A stretch of 64,000 bases of DNA from positions 1,925,314 to 1,989,313 of the forward strand of contig NZ_BMJA01000001.1 in NCBI RefSeq assembly GCF_014642835.1, in the 5' to 3' direction. Source of the stretch: Dyella nitratireducens (GTDB lineage Bacteria > Pseudomonadota > Gammaproteobacteria > Xanthomonadales > Rhodanobacteraceae). The translations under genes and the position numbers were made by a program. Positions 17,615 through 26,097 of the stretch are shown here, piece by piece. The notes under the pieces were generated by a model. It was not told the origin of the DNA, ran no database searches, and saw nothing but the letters and a program-made list of their open reading frames with translations. Numbering within the stretch: position 1 is the stretch's first letter; every line of letters starts with the position of its first letter.

Positions 17615-17926
17615 CTACCGCGCGGACAGTGCCCGGTCGACCTGGCGAGCACGCATGAAATAGTTCGTCCGCATGACCAGCAAGCCATCTTTTCCGGAAT
17701 AGACCGCCGTCTCGATGATGCTACGGCCATCCGGCATGACGGCATAGATTCGCGTCGAAACGAGTACGCCATTTTTCTGCAGCGCCATGATCAGGACGTT
17801 GGGAGCAGGCAGCTTGAACGACGCGGTATCCGCTTCGGGACTGTTCTTGACGGCAGATGGCGTTCCATCGAGTGCAGCGGTACCCGCGGAATGAACCTCC
17901 TGGCCGGGTGCATAAACAATGTTGCG
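17615..17926 (-). pseudogene. C-terminal fragment of an unknown gene
   Basis: The minus frame from a TGA at 17927-17929 to the TAG at 17615-17617 reads like protein (VLIMALQKNGVLVSTRIYAV, then GRSIIETAVYSGKDGLLVM and a final ARQVDRALSAR) but has no start codon before an internal Met. The other frame upstream runs into the repeat cluster at 18.0 kb. It appears to be a gene whose 5' part was lost or replaced by the repeat insertion. Confidence 0.5.
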
Positions 17927-18067
17927 TCAAAAACATCGAACTGGCTTCTGCAAGCATTTGAGTGGAGGTCGATACGTCGATCCACAGTCACATCAATGCG
18001 TTTTCGAAGCGATTCGTCATTCCGGCGAAAGCCCACTGCTGTCCGGGGAAGTTTCGTAGTACCTCAC

Positions 18068-18121
18068 CGTCATTCCGGCGAAGGCCGAGGCGCTTTACAA
18101 CAGCGAAGCTGGTCAATCCAT
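18068..18121 (+). repeat. Inner inverted repeat, left arm (54 bp)
   Basis: Reads CGTCATTCCGGCGAAGGCCG at its outer end and AGCGAAGCTGGTCAATCCAT at its inner end. The exact reverse complement lies at 18429-18482. Confidence 0.9.
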
Positions 18122-18415
18122 CTATATCAGTGCGGGGTACCAGTCGATCCAATGAGGATTCTCCTCTTCGATCAGCCGGACTTTCCAGTCTTGTTTCCAG
18201 CCCTTGATCATTTTTTCTCGAAGAATGCCGGACTCCATTGTTTCATGAAGTTCAAACCAGACCAGCCGATGCACGCTATATCGGTTTGTAAAGCCGTCTG
18301 TGACGTCGTTTTTGTGCTGCCATATGCGTCGGATCAGGTTGCCGGTAACGCCAACGTACAGCGTGCCTCTTCGGCGACTGGCGAGTATGTAGGTGCAAGG
18401 TAATCGCCGGTCCAC
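18122..18415 (-). CDS. GIY-YIG superfamily endonuclease, 97 aa
   Basis: GTG start at 18415. The GIY-YIG-type motif appears as CTYILASRRRGTLYVGVTGN (YIL..., LYVGVT), then LIRRIWQHKNDV with the conserved Arg, and EKMIKGWKQDWKVRLIEEENP at the C-terminus. Small stand-alone proteins of this UPF0213/COG2827 type are predicted DNA endonucleases, with catalytic Tyr, Arg and Glu. The gene is flanked on both sides by perfect inverted repeats, unlike any neighbour. The function is unknown; repeat mobilisation or repair are possible roles. Confidence 0.88.
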   Translation of the reverse strand: MDRRLPCTYILASRRRGTLYVGVTGNLIRRIWQHKNDVTDGFTNRYSVHRLVWFELHETMESGILREKMIKGWKQDWKVRLIEEENPHWIDWYPALI

Positions 18416-18428
18416 GGCCAGACTCTAC

Positions 18429-18482
18429 ATGGATTGACCAGCTTCGCTGTTGTAAAGCGCCTCGGCCTTCGCCGGAATGACG
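18429..18482 (-). repeat. Inner inverted repeat, right arm (54 bp)
   Basis: Exact reverse complement of 18068-18121. A diverged relative of its inner part (25 of 30 bases over GATTGACCAGCTTCGCTGTT and onward) occurs at 60088-60117. Confidence 0.9.
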
Positions 18483-18673
18483 ATAAGGCAAGATTGAAGA
18501 CTATGGTGAGAACAAGGTTCTCGCCGCATTCCTTTGCAAAAACTGCCTATAGAAGGACAGTTTTCTGAGTTCGGCAAAATCTTCCCCGGACAGTAGTGGG
18601 CGAAACGCAGAATGGCGAATAAGGGTCACGGGCATTGCTGCCTACATTCCTTGAACAGCCTCAACCCAGCCTG

Positions 18674-19081
18674 TTATGCGTGACTGAGCACAGCAGCAGC
18701 AATCACCAGGGTCGACCCGACGCCAACCAAGAAGGACAGCGTTCGAACAACAGGGATGCCGGCGGCGTAGACGAGGTAGTGGACAAGCCGCGTACCCAAA
18801 TAGATCTTGGACGCCAGGATGGTCGCCGGAGTGCTCGCGTCGAGCATGGCCAGGATGATCACCAGTGGTGCGAACACAGCAAGGTTTTCCACCGCATTGG
18901 CGTGGGCCCGCTGTGCCCGTTCGGCCCAGGCCGGGTCGGGTGGATACATTGGATCGGCAGGATTGGCCAAGGTCTGCCAGGCCCCGCGCGTGAACATTCT
19001 CGCCGTTATATAAGGGATCCACATCAAGACCGTCGCAGTGGCGACGAGTGCCAGGAAATAGAGTTCCGGAGTGAGTTTCAT
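18674..19081 (-). CDS. MAPEG-family membrane protein, 135 aa
   Basis: ATG at 19081. Four predicted spans (about 7-26, 67-84, 94-110, 115-133). The family fingerprint is seen in RAQRAHANAVENLAVFAPLV (NxxE in the second span region) and YLGTRLVHYLVYAAGIPVVR. Eukaryotic MAPEG proteins act on eicosanoids and glutathione; bacterial members of this short branch are uncharacterised. It lies 29 bases downstream of the small barrel-protein gene, probably in one operon. Confidence 0.88.
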   Translation of the reverse strand: MKLTPELYFLALVATATVLMWIPYITARMFTRGAWQTLANPADPMYPPDPAWAERAQRAHANAVENLAVFAPLVIILAMLDASTPATILASKIYLGTRLVHYLVYAAGIPVVRTLSFLVGVGSTLVIAAAVLSHA

Positions 19082-19110
19082 GCGTCGGGGCCTCTTGTCG
19101 CTGGCGACGA

Positions 19111-19401
19111 TTACGCTTGCGGAATCAATCGGCCCAGTGGGATCAGCGGACCGACCGGCTTCAGGTCGTACGCCATCAGGCCGGCAGTCACCAGCGGCAA
19201 TGTATTTATCGTCGCCTTGGCCTGGTCGATCGACTCGACGTTCATGAGAAAGATCGGACCCGACTTCTCGACAAACCAGAACTGCTCGACCTTGCCATCG
19301 AGATAAAGCTGGAGCGTGTGTGGCACTTCGTCCGACATGTACGGCTTGAGTACGTCGGGAGTAAGGGCAACTTGCGGAACGGCGATAGCCATGACTTTCA
19401 T
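19111..19401 (-). CDS. YCII/muconolactone-isomerase-like small protein, 96 aa
   Basis: Starts MKVMAIAVPQVALTPDVLKP after a GAGGAA ribosome-binding site. Segments LQLYLDGKVEQFWFVEKSGP and FLMNVESIDQAKATINTLPL suggest a ferredoxin-like dimeric alpha-beta barrel as in YCII and muconolactone isomerase. No enzymatic assignment is possible. Divergent from the GlxA-type regulator with the inverted repeat at 19480-19508 between them. Confidence 0.7.
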   Translation of the reverse strand: MKVMAIAVPQVALTPDVLKPYMSDEVPHTLQLYLDGKVEQFWFVEKSGPIFLMNVESIDQAKATINTLPLVTAGLMAYDLKPVGPLIPLGRLIPQA

Positions 19402-19479
19402 GATTGATTCCTCGCTGGATGGGTGTTGCGCTGTGCAACGAGGAACAATCTAGTCGCCGGCCCGCCAACGCGGTATCGT

Positions 19480-19508
19480 CGTAAATGACAACTTTAGGGT
19501 CATTTACG
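19480..19508. promoter_or_regulatory. Inverted-repeat operator between divergent genes
   Basis: Perfect 10-bp arms CGTAAATGAC and GTCATTTACG separated by nine bases. The right arm ends two bases before the ATG of the AraC/GlxA-type regulator, so binding would block its own expression and could activate or repress the divergent pair of genes. Confidence 0.65.
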
Positions 19509-19510
19509 CC

Positions 19511-20476
19511 ATGCGCATTGCACTGCTCGCTCTGGATGGATTGTTCGACACGGGGTTAACCGTGGTGCTCGATGCGTTCGGGATCGCAAACCGGTTTGCG
19601 GCCCAGCTCATGGGCCAGACGCCGCCTTTCAACGTGTCGATCGTCGGCGTGCGCAAGAAGGTGCGGTCCGGCCATGGGCTACCCATACCCGTGCAAGCCA
19701 TAACGCCGAACTTGAGGCCGGATTGGGTGCTCGTTCCGGCGTTGAATGCCTCGACACCCGATCTGCTGATTCCGGCCCTGGCGCGAAAGGACGTCGCCGA
19801 CGCCAGAGCGCACTTGCTGGCATGGCATGCGCAAGGCGCGCACATTGCGGCATCCTGCATCGGATCGTTTCTGCTGGCGGAAACCGGACTTCTCGATCAT
19901 CAGGAAGCGACAACCACCTGGTGGCTTGCGCCACTGTTCCGGCAGCGCTATCCAAACGTCTCGCTGGACGAATCGCGCATGCTCGTGCCATCCGGCCGAA
20001 TGGTGACCGCAGGCGCCGCCATGGGCCATCTCGATCTTGCGCTTTGGTTGATACGCAAAGGCAGCCCTGAGCTCGCATCGATGGTCTCGCGCTACCTGCT
20101 TGCCGATATCCGTTCTTCGCAGGCGCCTTACATCATCCCCAATCATCTGGCGCAGGCGGACCCGCTTATTTTGCGTTTCGAACGATGGGCGCGTGAGCAC
20201 CTCAAGCAAGGTTTTTCGCTGCAGGAAGCCGCCAACGCACTGGCAACCAGCGCACGCACCTTGCAGCGTCGCTGCCAGGCCGTGCTCGGCAAGTCGCCGC
20301 TCGATTACTTTCAAGACTTGCGCGTGGAACGCGCGCGATCGCTGGTCCAAGGTAGCGGCCTCGATCTCGAAGCCATTGCCACCGAAGTCGGTTACGCCGA
20401 CGGTGCAACATTGCGAACACTGCTGCGCCAGCGCCTGGGCCGGGGCGTGCGCGAACTTCGCGCCGATTTGCGCTGA
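19511..20476 (+). CDS. GlxA-family (AraC-type) transcriptional regulator, 321 aa
   Basis: The N-terminal DJ-1/PfpI-like domain (about 1-185) contains the elbow region HIAASCIGSFLLAETGLLD, with Cys at the position of the class-I glutamine amidotransferase nucleophile. The C-terminal AraC domain (about 220-320) has two helix-turn-helix motifs: FSLQEAANALATSARTLQRR and LDLEAIATEVGYADGATLRT. Regulators of this layout sense small metabolites. The divergent YCII-like and MAPEG genes and the downstream DoxX gene are candidate targets. Confidence 0.92.
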   Translation: MRIALLALDGLFDTGLTVVLDAFGIANRFAAQLMGQTPPFNVSIVGVRKKVRSGHGLPIPVQAITPNLRPDWVLVPALNASTPDLLIPALARKDVADARAHLLAWHAQGAHIAASCIGSFLLAETGLLDHQEATTTWWLAPLFRQRYPNVSLDESRMLVPSGRMVTAGAAMGHLDLALWLIRKGSPELASMVSRYLLADIRSSQAPYIIPNHLAQADPLILRFERWAREHLKQGFSLQEAANALATSARTLQRRCQAVLGKSPLDYFQDLRVERARSLVQGSGLDLEAIATEVGYADGATLRTLLRQRLGRGVRELRADLR

Positions 20477-20561
20477 CGGTCCGCATGTCTTTGGTAACCG
20501 AAACAACTGTCGCGCGAATGTACTTAGTGAACGAGGCTTTCACTGCAGCGACGTAAGCACC

Positions 20562-21053
20562 ATGCGCATAACCGATTTCGTAAGCAAGTTCGGCATTTCA
20601 CCGCTTCCCGTTCCGCACGCATGGTACGCATTACCTTTGCGTCTCATCGTAGGCTATGGATTCATGGAGCATGGCTACGCGAAGCTTGCACGCGGGCCAG
20701 AGGCTTTCATCGGCATCCTGCATGCCATGGGGATGCCGCTTGCTGATCTATTTGGATGGGCAACCATCATCATCGAAGTGCTTGGCGGCTTGATGATCCT
20801 GCTGGGAGCGTTGGTGCCCATTGCCTCGCTGCCGATGATCGCCGTTCTATTGGTCGCAACCTTCACCGTCCATCTACCCTATGGATTCAGTTCCATCAAA
20901 TTGATGTCTTTCGATGCGTCGGGTGCCCACTTCGGGCAACCCGGTTACGAAACCGACATGCTGTATTTGGCAGCGTTGCTGGCGTTGTGCTTTGGCGGAG
21001 CCGGTCCACTGTCGCTGGATGGGTGGCTCAGTGCGCGGCGAAGGCAAGCGTAG
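20562..21053 (+). CDS. DoxX-family membrane protein, 163 aa
   Basis: ATG at 20562, 86 bases after the regulator. Four spans. The family pattern is visible in LPLRLIVGYGFMEHGYAKLARG, then ATIIIEVLGGLMILLGALVP and a conserved C-terminal YLAALLALCFGGAGPLSLD. DoxX proteins are membrane components linked to redox or sulfur metabolism in a few organisms; no specific role can be read here. Confidence 0.88.
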   Translation: MRITDFVSKFGISPLPVPHAWYALPLRLIVGYGFMEHGYAKLARGPEAFIGILHAMGMPLADLFGWATIIIEVLGGLMILLGALVPIASLPMIAVLLVATFTVHLPYGFSSIKLMSFDASGAHFGQPGYETDMLYLAALLALCFGGAGPLSLDGWLSARRRQA

Positions 21054-21140
21054 CGGTGTGTTTGGCTTGAATGGCCTCGAAATGAAAATGCGCTCGGCCA
21101 CCTTCGTCATTCCGGCGAAAGCCGGACGGAGCGCGACCAG

Positions 21141-21821
21141 TCAACGAAACTTCCGCGGGACAAACCTTTTTTGCTTTTCACGAACATAGTTTTCAATCCG
21201 GACAACGGCTGCAGCGACCTTTTCCCTCAATGGATTGGGCTCTCCGCCGTTGCCGGATTGCCCGTTGGCGGGAAGATCAAAAACCACACGCTCATACTGT
21301 GCCTCTGGCTGCGCGTGGCCATACGGGGCGGGTGTCCCGAGCAGGCGCACGTACATGCCCATGGCTGTTTCCAGTTCATGCACGCAACCTAACAAGGCCT
21401 CGGTCAGATCGGCAATTTCTTGACCCCATAGCGCTTCCGCCTCACTTCGTATCGACCGCAATTGCACTGCGGATTTACGCACCGGCTCAAACCGTTTCTC
21501 AAACATGTGCAGATGAGCATTTCGACTTTCTGCAACGGTCGCCGTACCCGATGCATAACCGGCAGGGAACTCGCTTTCCAAAACTTCCCATCGACGCGCA
21601 TCGTTGAACCCATCCCTGGTGTTGAAAGTCGCAATCAGGAGGCGGCGTCCCACGTCCAGATCAGTCCTGGCCCACTCAATCGCGCGCCACTTCGAAAACA
21701 CGCGTGCACCTGCGTAAATGGCAAGCACTATTCCCGCCGCAATAACCAGGTCTCTTACGACAGACATCGTCCCAGGCCAATCGATTGCACACGATATTCC
21801 AGGCAAGTTTGTGGCGATCAT
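21141..21821 (-). CDS. Hypothetical single-span membrane protein, 226 aa
   Basis: ATG at 21821 chosen because GGGGGAGG lies just upstream; a later Met (21767) lacks such a site. A membrane span (VRDLVIAAGIVLAIYAGARVF) is followed by a mostly helical cytoplasmic part with FSKWRAIEWARTDLDVGRRL and LTEALLGCVHELETAMGMYV, probably partly coiled coil. No family recognised. The C-terminal YVREKQKRFVPRKF is strongly basic. Confidence 0.65.
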   Translation of the reverse strand: MIATNLPGISCAIDWPGTMSVVRDLVIAAGIVLAIYAGARVFSKWRAIEWARTDLDVGRRLLIATFNTRDGFNDARRWEVLESEFPAGYASGTATVAESRNAHLHMFEKRFEPVRKSAVQLRSIRSEAEALWGQEIADLTEALLGCVHELETAMGMYVRLLGTPAPYGHAQPEAQYERVVFDLPANGQSGNGGEPNPLREKVAAAVVRIENYVREKQKRFVPRKFR

Positions 21822-22172
21822 TGGCAACCTCCCCCGGTGCACCCGAGAACTTAGAGGCAGGAAACGCTGAAGCGGGGTGCTCAGCGGCCGGCATGCTGGC
21901 GGCTTGGCAGACACGTGCATCTGCTGCCGTGTGCTGCAAGTCTAGGCTCCGTCGCGTTACCCCACCATTTACATGGATGAGCAACCCCAGCCCACGCTCC
22001 TTCGCTGTCGCCACGATAACAATATATAAACAACCAGCTGGACTGCTTAGGTCGCCATGCAGGAAAACGCCATGAATTGGCAGGAAGACGACATACCCAT
22101 CGCCGGCCTGGGGAACCTCGGACACTAAGCCAAAGATCATTCTCGATCGATTCCAGCGTTATGTGACCACCT
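21822..22172. other. Gene-free interval of 351 bases
   Basis: Lies between two minus-strand genes. Two minus frames are partly open, but neither has both a ribosome-binding site and recognisable protein character. No repeat seen. Confidence 0.4.
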
Positions 22173-23825
22173 CTAGTCACCCAGCTTCGGAGCGCGCTTG
22201 TCCGCGCCATTTTGATGCAGGACCAGCGCATCAACACGGCCGTGCTCATCGCGCTCGAAATCGATTTTTGCATCGACTACCCGATAGAAAAATCTATCGC
22301 GTGCGCTGGCGTAGACCGGAAAGCTGGGCTGCCCGCCGAGCTTCACCATCAGCTGGCCGTTCTGCACGGTGACAACAAAAATGGCGTTGGGCGCCAATTG
22401 GTATCGTCCTGCGTAGTTGCCAAGCGTTGCCGGATCGATGGCCACTTCCTTGTTGCCGCGAAGGGCATCGGCCTCGGCGGTACTGAGTTTCGGCGCGACG
22501 TGATCGCCATGCTGATGCAGTACCAGGGTGTCCACCTTGCCTTGCGCGTCGTGTTTGAAGCTGATGCGGATGTCGCTGACGCTGGCAAAGAATTCGTCCT
22601 TGCCGCTTGCATACAACGGGAAGGCACCTTGTCCTGTCGCTTGCGCCACCAGCTGATTGTCTGCGCGAAATACGTTAAGCAGCATGGCGGGGGAAAGTCG
22701 ATACGTGCCTTGATACTCATCAAGTACCTGTGTCGATAACGAGACATTCTTGTGCGCGGGTGCAAGTGGCCAAGCGGCGCGCAGGGTTGCGAAACCCAAG
22801 TCATCAACATCCGTTGCCGTATTGGTAAGTATGACGACGCCGTGCCGGCGGTCGGCCGTGAATCCGATGAAGCTTGCGTAGCCTCCCGTCATGCCGTTGT
22901 GCCAGATGACGTCGCCATCCGGTCCATGCTGGGTCATCCAGATCAAACCGATCCTGTTTTCCGGGCCGGGACCGGAGGTTCGCGGGGTTTGTGCCAATTG
23001 CATCGCGGTGTACAAGGGCGATGGCGTCAATCCCATATTCGCCTTCAAATAGCGCAACATGTCGTTGCCCGTACTGCGAATGCCGCCTGCACCCACGAAC
23101 AGATTCACATTCCAGTTGCCGACGGGTTTACCCGTTGCGTCGTGTCCTTGCGCAAGGCGGCTTCGCATGGCGGCATCGATCGTGGTGGCGGTACTGTCCA
23201 TGCCAAGAGGCATGAATATCCATGCTTGCACGAGCTTGTCGTAACTGCTCCCTGCGTGGCGACCCAATGCGTAGCCAAGCAGCGCCGCGCCAAGATTGGA
23301 GTATTCGTAGTTCTCTCCTGGGTCGCGCGGTAGCGAATACGTCGCGAGAAAGGCTTTAAGCAGATCGAGGCTGTAGTCGGCATAGGGATCGTCCATGTGG
23401 GCCGGATGGAAATTCGTGGGCAGGCGTGGAAGCCCGGAATCCTGCATTCCCAATTCGCCTAGCGTGATCGGCTTTCCGTTGCGCGAAGGTATCTTGAAAT
23501 CCGGCAACAAACTTGCCACCGGTTGATCCAGACGCAGCTCGTTTTTTGTCACGGCTTCGGCGAGCAGGGTTGCGGTAAATGTCTTCGTGATCGAGCCGAT
23601 CTCAAAGACCGTATCGGCCGTCGGTGCCTTGCCGTCGGTAAGCTTGCCGTACGTGTAGATTTGGCTGTGGTCGCCATCGACCACGCCAATCACCAGGGCT
23701 GGATATTCACCGTCATTGACGCGCTGCTGCGCGGCTGCGTCAACGCGTGGAGGAAGCGCTGGAGATGCTGCGCTGGTGGAACCGGCTACAGCAAGCAAAG
23801 CAATCGCGATCAACTTACGGTTCAT
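22173..23825 (-). CDS. Secreted class C beta-lactamase-like serine hydrolase, 550 aa
   Basis: Signal peptide (residues 1-20, ending GSTSAA). The catalytic domain has SITK (Ser78, Lys81), YSN (175-177) and HNG in IWHNGMTGGY in place of KTG. After about residue 380 come two tandem DUF3471-like repeats, each with a run such as FPLYASGKDEFF / FPVYASARDRFF and a VLHQ motif. Such enzymes are usually esterases or D-amino-acid peptidases rather than antibiotic-destroying lactamases. The start overlaps the upstream membrane-protein gene by 11 bases, placing it third in a sigma-factor operon. Confidence 0.92.
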   Translation of the reverse strand: MNRKLIAIALLAVAGSTSAASPALPPRVDAAAQQRVNDGEYPALVIGVVDGDHSQIYTYGKLTDGKAPTADTVFEIGSITKTFTATLLAEAVTKNELRLDQPVASLLPDFKIPSRNGKPITLGELGMQDSGLPRLPTNFHPAHMDDPYADYSLDLLKAFLATYSLPRDPGENYEYSNLGAALLGYALGRHAGSSYDKLVQAWIFMPLGMDSTATTIDAAMRSRLAQGHDATGKPVGNWNVNLFVGAGGIRSTGNDMLRYLKANMGLTPSPLYTAMQLAQTPRTSGPGPENRIGLIWMTQHGPDGDVIWHNGMTGGYASFIGFTADRRHGVVILTNTATDVDDLGFATLRAAWPLAPAHKNVSLSTQVLDEYQGTYRLSPAMLLNVFRADNQLVAQATGQGAFPLYASGKDEFFASVSDIRISFKHDAQGKVDTLVLHQHGDHVAPKLSTAEADALRGNKEVAIDPATLGNYAGRYQLAPNAIFVVTVQNGQLMVKLGGQPSFPVYASARDRFFYRVVDAKIDFERDEHGRVDALVLHQNGADKRAPKLGD

Positions 23826-24450
23826 GATGGTTTCCCTTTGAAGAATGAGCGGCCTCTTGGGCGGCTTCCAAGGTGGCGAGTTCAGAGCACGTTGCGTCGA
23901 TTTCAGCCACGCGGCGGCGGAAGTTATGCTTGGCCGCGCGCTTGTTCAGGCGTTCGATAAGGACGCAAAGCACCAGCACGACAGCGAGATAGATGACCAC
24001 GCCACGCGTCAAACCGTGGTTGCCTACGGTCACACCAGCGATGCCCAGCATGCAGGGTGCGATGTACCACCACACCACCTGCTCGAGCATGCGCGCCTGC
24101 GCCAACATGGCTTGCTTCTCGCGTTCCAGATATCGCTGCGGAGGCAAGCCAGGATCGTTGCGAGGCAGCAAGCGCCGCGCACGCCACAATCGCCATGGCA
24201 CATAGAACAGCCACACAAGCAGGAGCGCGGCGGACGCTTCGGTCAACCATATGTGCGCATGCATGGCGTCGTGTAGCCAGCCGAACACCGTCGGCACCAG
24301 CGCAAGCGCAACGACGGTTTCCGTACCATCGCGCCACAAGATTCGTCGCCGCAATCGTTGTGCGCGTCGAAGCGTGTCCTGGACTGCGGAGGCGGGTAGC
24401 GGCGTCACCGCCGTACGCTGCCACTGATCTTGAAGATCTTTCCAGCTCAT
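23815..24450 (-). CDS. Membrane protein, possible anti-sigma partner, 211 aa
   Basis: Starts MSWKDLQDQWQRTAVTPLPA, followed by a short basic helical segment, then four spans (about 45-60, 70-90, 127-143, 150-167) and a charged C-terminal helix (RRRVAEIDATCSELATLEAA). It lies three bases after the sigma-factor stop and overlaps the hydrolase start. The position between sigma factor and secreted hydrolase suggests a regulatory membrane partner, but no ZAS or RsgI-type motif is visible, so this role is inference. Confidence 0.7.
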   Translation of the reverse strand: MSWKDLQDQWQRTAVTPLPASAVQDTLRRAQRLRRRILWRDGTETVVALALVPTVFGWLHDAMHAHIWLTEASAALLLVWLFYVPWRLWRARRLLPRNDPGLPPQRYLEREKQAMLAQARMLEQVVWWYIAPCMLGIAGVTVGNHGLTRGVVIYLAVVLVLCVLIERLNKRAAKHNFRRRVAEIDATCSELATLEAAQEAAHSSKGNHHEP

Positions 24451-24453
24451 GGG

Positions 24454-24924
24454 TCAGGGCTCCAGGTAGCGCTGGCTGAATTGCTGTTTCAGGCGGGTCA
24501 TGCGCACGGCGACCGCGCCGCTGCTGAGACCCAGCACGTCGGCGATCTGTTCGCGCGTCATGTCTTCCAGGTCCATCAGCAACAGTGCGCGATCGATGCT
24601 GCCCAGCGATGCGAGAAATTCGCGCAGCACATCCAACGAATCATGCGTTGCACCGCTATCCCCGAGGTTGTCGGGCACCTCGCCGCCCGGCGGCATGCGT
24701 CGCTTGCGGCGATGGCTGATGGCGGTGTTCAAAGCCACCCGGTATACCCAGGTGGATAACTGGGCACGGCCATCGAAACTGTCCAGGCTCAGCCACAGCT
24801 GTACGTGGATGTCTTGCAGCAAGTCCTGCCAGTCGGCCGGATCGGCATATTGGCGGGCCAGCCGTTCAAGACGTCCTTGATTGTCGTCCAGCAGGCGCTG
24901 GAAGCGTACGTCGCTCGTGGGCAT
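24454..24924 (-). CDS. ECF-type RNA polymerase sigma factor, 156 aa
   Basis: Region 2 (about 10-75: RLARQYADPADWQDLLQDIHVQLW, then STWVYRVALNTAISHRRKR) and region 4 (about 100-152: SIDRALLLMDLEDMTREQIA, then SSGAVAVRMTRLKQQFS) are both complete. It belongs to the sigma-70 extracytoplasmic-function group. First gene of a tight three-gene operon with a membrane protein and a secreted serine hydrolase, which are probably its regulator and an envelope effector. Confidence 0.92.
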   Translation of the reverse strand: MPTSDVRFQRLLDDNQGRLERLARQYADPADWQDLLQDIHVQLWLSLDSFDGRAQLSTWVYRVALNTAISHRRKRRMPPGGEVPDNLGDSGATHDSLDVLREFLASLGSIDRALLLMDLEDMTREQIADVLGLSSGAVAVRMTRLKQQFSQRYLEP

Positions 24925-25245
24925 GGTCCAGAATCCGTGGGCTTGCTATCAGGTGAGTCGCAATCGGACGGTCTTTTTTACAAGCGCTGGGGTTATGGTC
25001 CGCCCTTTGGCATATTCCTCCGTGCAAACTCATGTGGGATTCAGGGAGATAACGTGAGTGAGACGGCCAAGGATCTGGCGAATTTGTGCCACGCCTTCTA
25101 TTTGCGCTCAATTTATGTCTTCTTCGGGTCGAAAGCAGACGCACCAAAGCCCGCAGTCGTTCTTTGCATGGTACCTAACGCTTGCGCTCACGCACGAGTT
25201 TGGTGAGGCAAAGCAGCGCCGAATTTGTTGCTGTGGAACCCTCTG
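24925..25245. other. Gene-free interval of 321 bases, left edge of the cassette array
   Basis: Holds a degenerate copy of the array hairpin at 25116-25140 (TTCGGGTCGAAAGCAGAC). Short open frames here have no ribosome-binding sites or protein character. Confidence 0.5.
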
Positions 25246-25572
25246 TTATTTGCCCAGCTCGCCAGATACATATTCGGCCAGTTCTCTGGTGTTTCTTACA
25301 AACTCCGCTTCCAAATCAATGCTGCACTTATTTGCAATAACAATGATCGACCACAAACAGTCCGACAATTCGTGACCAAGCTTAGCTTTGCAGTCATCGA
25401 TATCTCGGATACCTGCGTTTGCCTGGACCAGTTTTGCCAGATCGCCTACGTCCCCTACGAAACCAAGCGCAAGTTCTGCTGTGGTCCAGATGCGCCCCCA
25501 CCTCTTGATCTCAAGCTGTTCGTAGAGCTCGTTTAGCTGTAGTGCTGACTTTTCAAGATCACCGAATTTCAT
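25246..25572 (-). CDS. MazG-like nucleotide pyrophosphohydrolase, 108 aa
   Basis: ATG at 25572 with TAGGTG upstream. Helical protein with KRWGRIWTTAELALGFVGDV and the acidic pair typical of the MazG fold, LGHELSDCLWSIIVIANK. The first metal motif reads GDVGDL rather than EExxEL, so activity is uncertain. MazG-like enzymes hydrolyse nucleoside triphosphates to monophosphates and include small house-cleaning forms. First recognisable cassette at the left end of the array. Confidence 0.75.
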   Translation of the reverse strand: MKFGDLEKSALQLNELYEQLEIKRWGRIWTTAELALGFVGDVGDLAKLVQANAGIRDIDDCKAKLGHELSDCLWSIIVIANKCSIDLEAEFVRNTRELAEYVSGELGK

Positions 25573-25680
25573 GTTGATTGCACCTAACACTGGTTATACG
25601 GCGCGGCGACTACGGCTCCGCCCTGAGTTGAAAGCGGACTTTATCGCCAAACCACCTGGACAGCTCAGGATCGCCGGCTT

Positions 25681-26028
25681 TCATAAATCCTCTAAAGAAG
25701 CGACAGATACCGAAGCATCCCAATGGCAAAGTTGGACGTAATCGTCCCACCCATGATTGCTAGAACACACCGCCATAGCCGAAAGAGCTAAGTGCGAACG
25801 GAATTTCGGGTCTTCAAATATCGATTCCCACATGACTAGCCACAGTTCACGGGCGTTGTTTGTTCCAAACGTGAAGTTGTAATAGGCCCCATTGTCGTAC
25901 CCACTATCAAATGAGTGTCCGTCCACGAGATCAGCGCGCATCGCCAACTGACGAAACGCCGCGCTCAGGCCAGCTAAGTCCATGCCGGGCGATCGTTCTG
26001 TCAGAACTTGAACGGATAGCGATCTCAT
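25681..26028 (-). CDS. Hypothetical cassette protein, 115 aa
   Basis: Starts MRSLSVQVLTERSPGMDLAG. The middle is aromatic (SGYDNGAYYNFTFGTNNARE, then LWLVMWESIFEDPKF). No signal peptide or membrane span. Family not recognised. A hairpin copy lies 42 bases beyond its stop (25616-25639). Confidence 0.6.
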   Translation of the reverse strand: MRSLSVQVLTERSPGMDLAGLSAAFRQLAMRADLVDGHSFDSGYDNGAYYNFTFGTNNARELWLVMWESIFEDPKFRSHLALSAMAVCSSNHGWDDYVQLCHWDASVSVASLEDL

Positions 26029-26097
26029 TGCTGCACGCTCTCATTGCAGGCAAAGAATTGTCTGGCAAGGTCCACCTTGGGTCGAAAGCGGACCGAT

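Larger units (their letters stand above)
18015..18617. mobile_element. Nested inverted-repeat unit carrying a GIY-YIG gene
   Basis: Outer arms: 18015-18053 and 18576-18617 (CGTCATTCCGGCGAAAGCCC followed by ACTGCTGTCCGGGGAAG, and its imperfect complement). Inner arms: 18068-18121 and 18429-18482, a perfect 54-bp inverted pair whose outer ends are the type A palindrome. The GIY-YIG gene fills the space between the inner arms, its stop abutting one arm and its start 13 bases from the other. No transposase is present. Calling it mobile is inference from this architecture. Confidence 0.5.

Noticed and set aside
24925..25245. Plus-strand small gene at 25058-25375
   Set aside because: No ribosome-binding site, and it overlaps the MazG-like gene and a degenerate hairpin.
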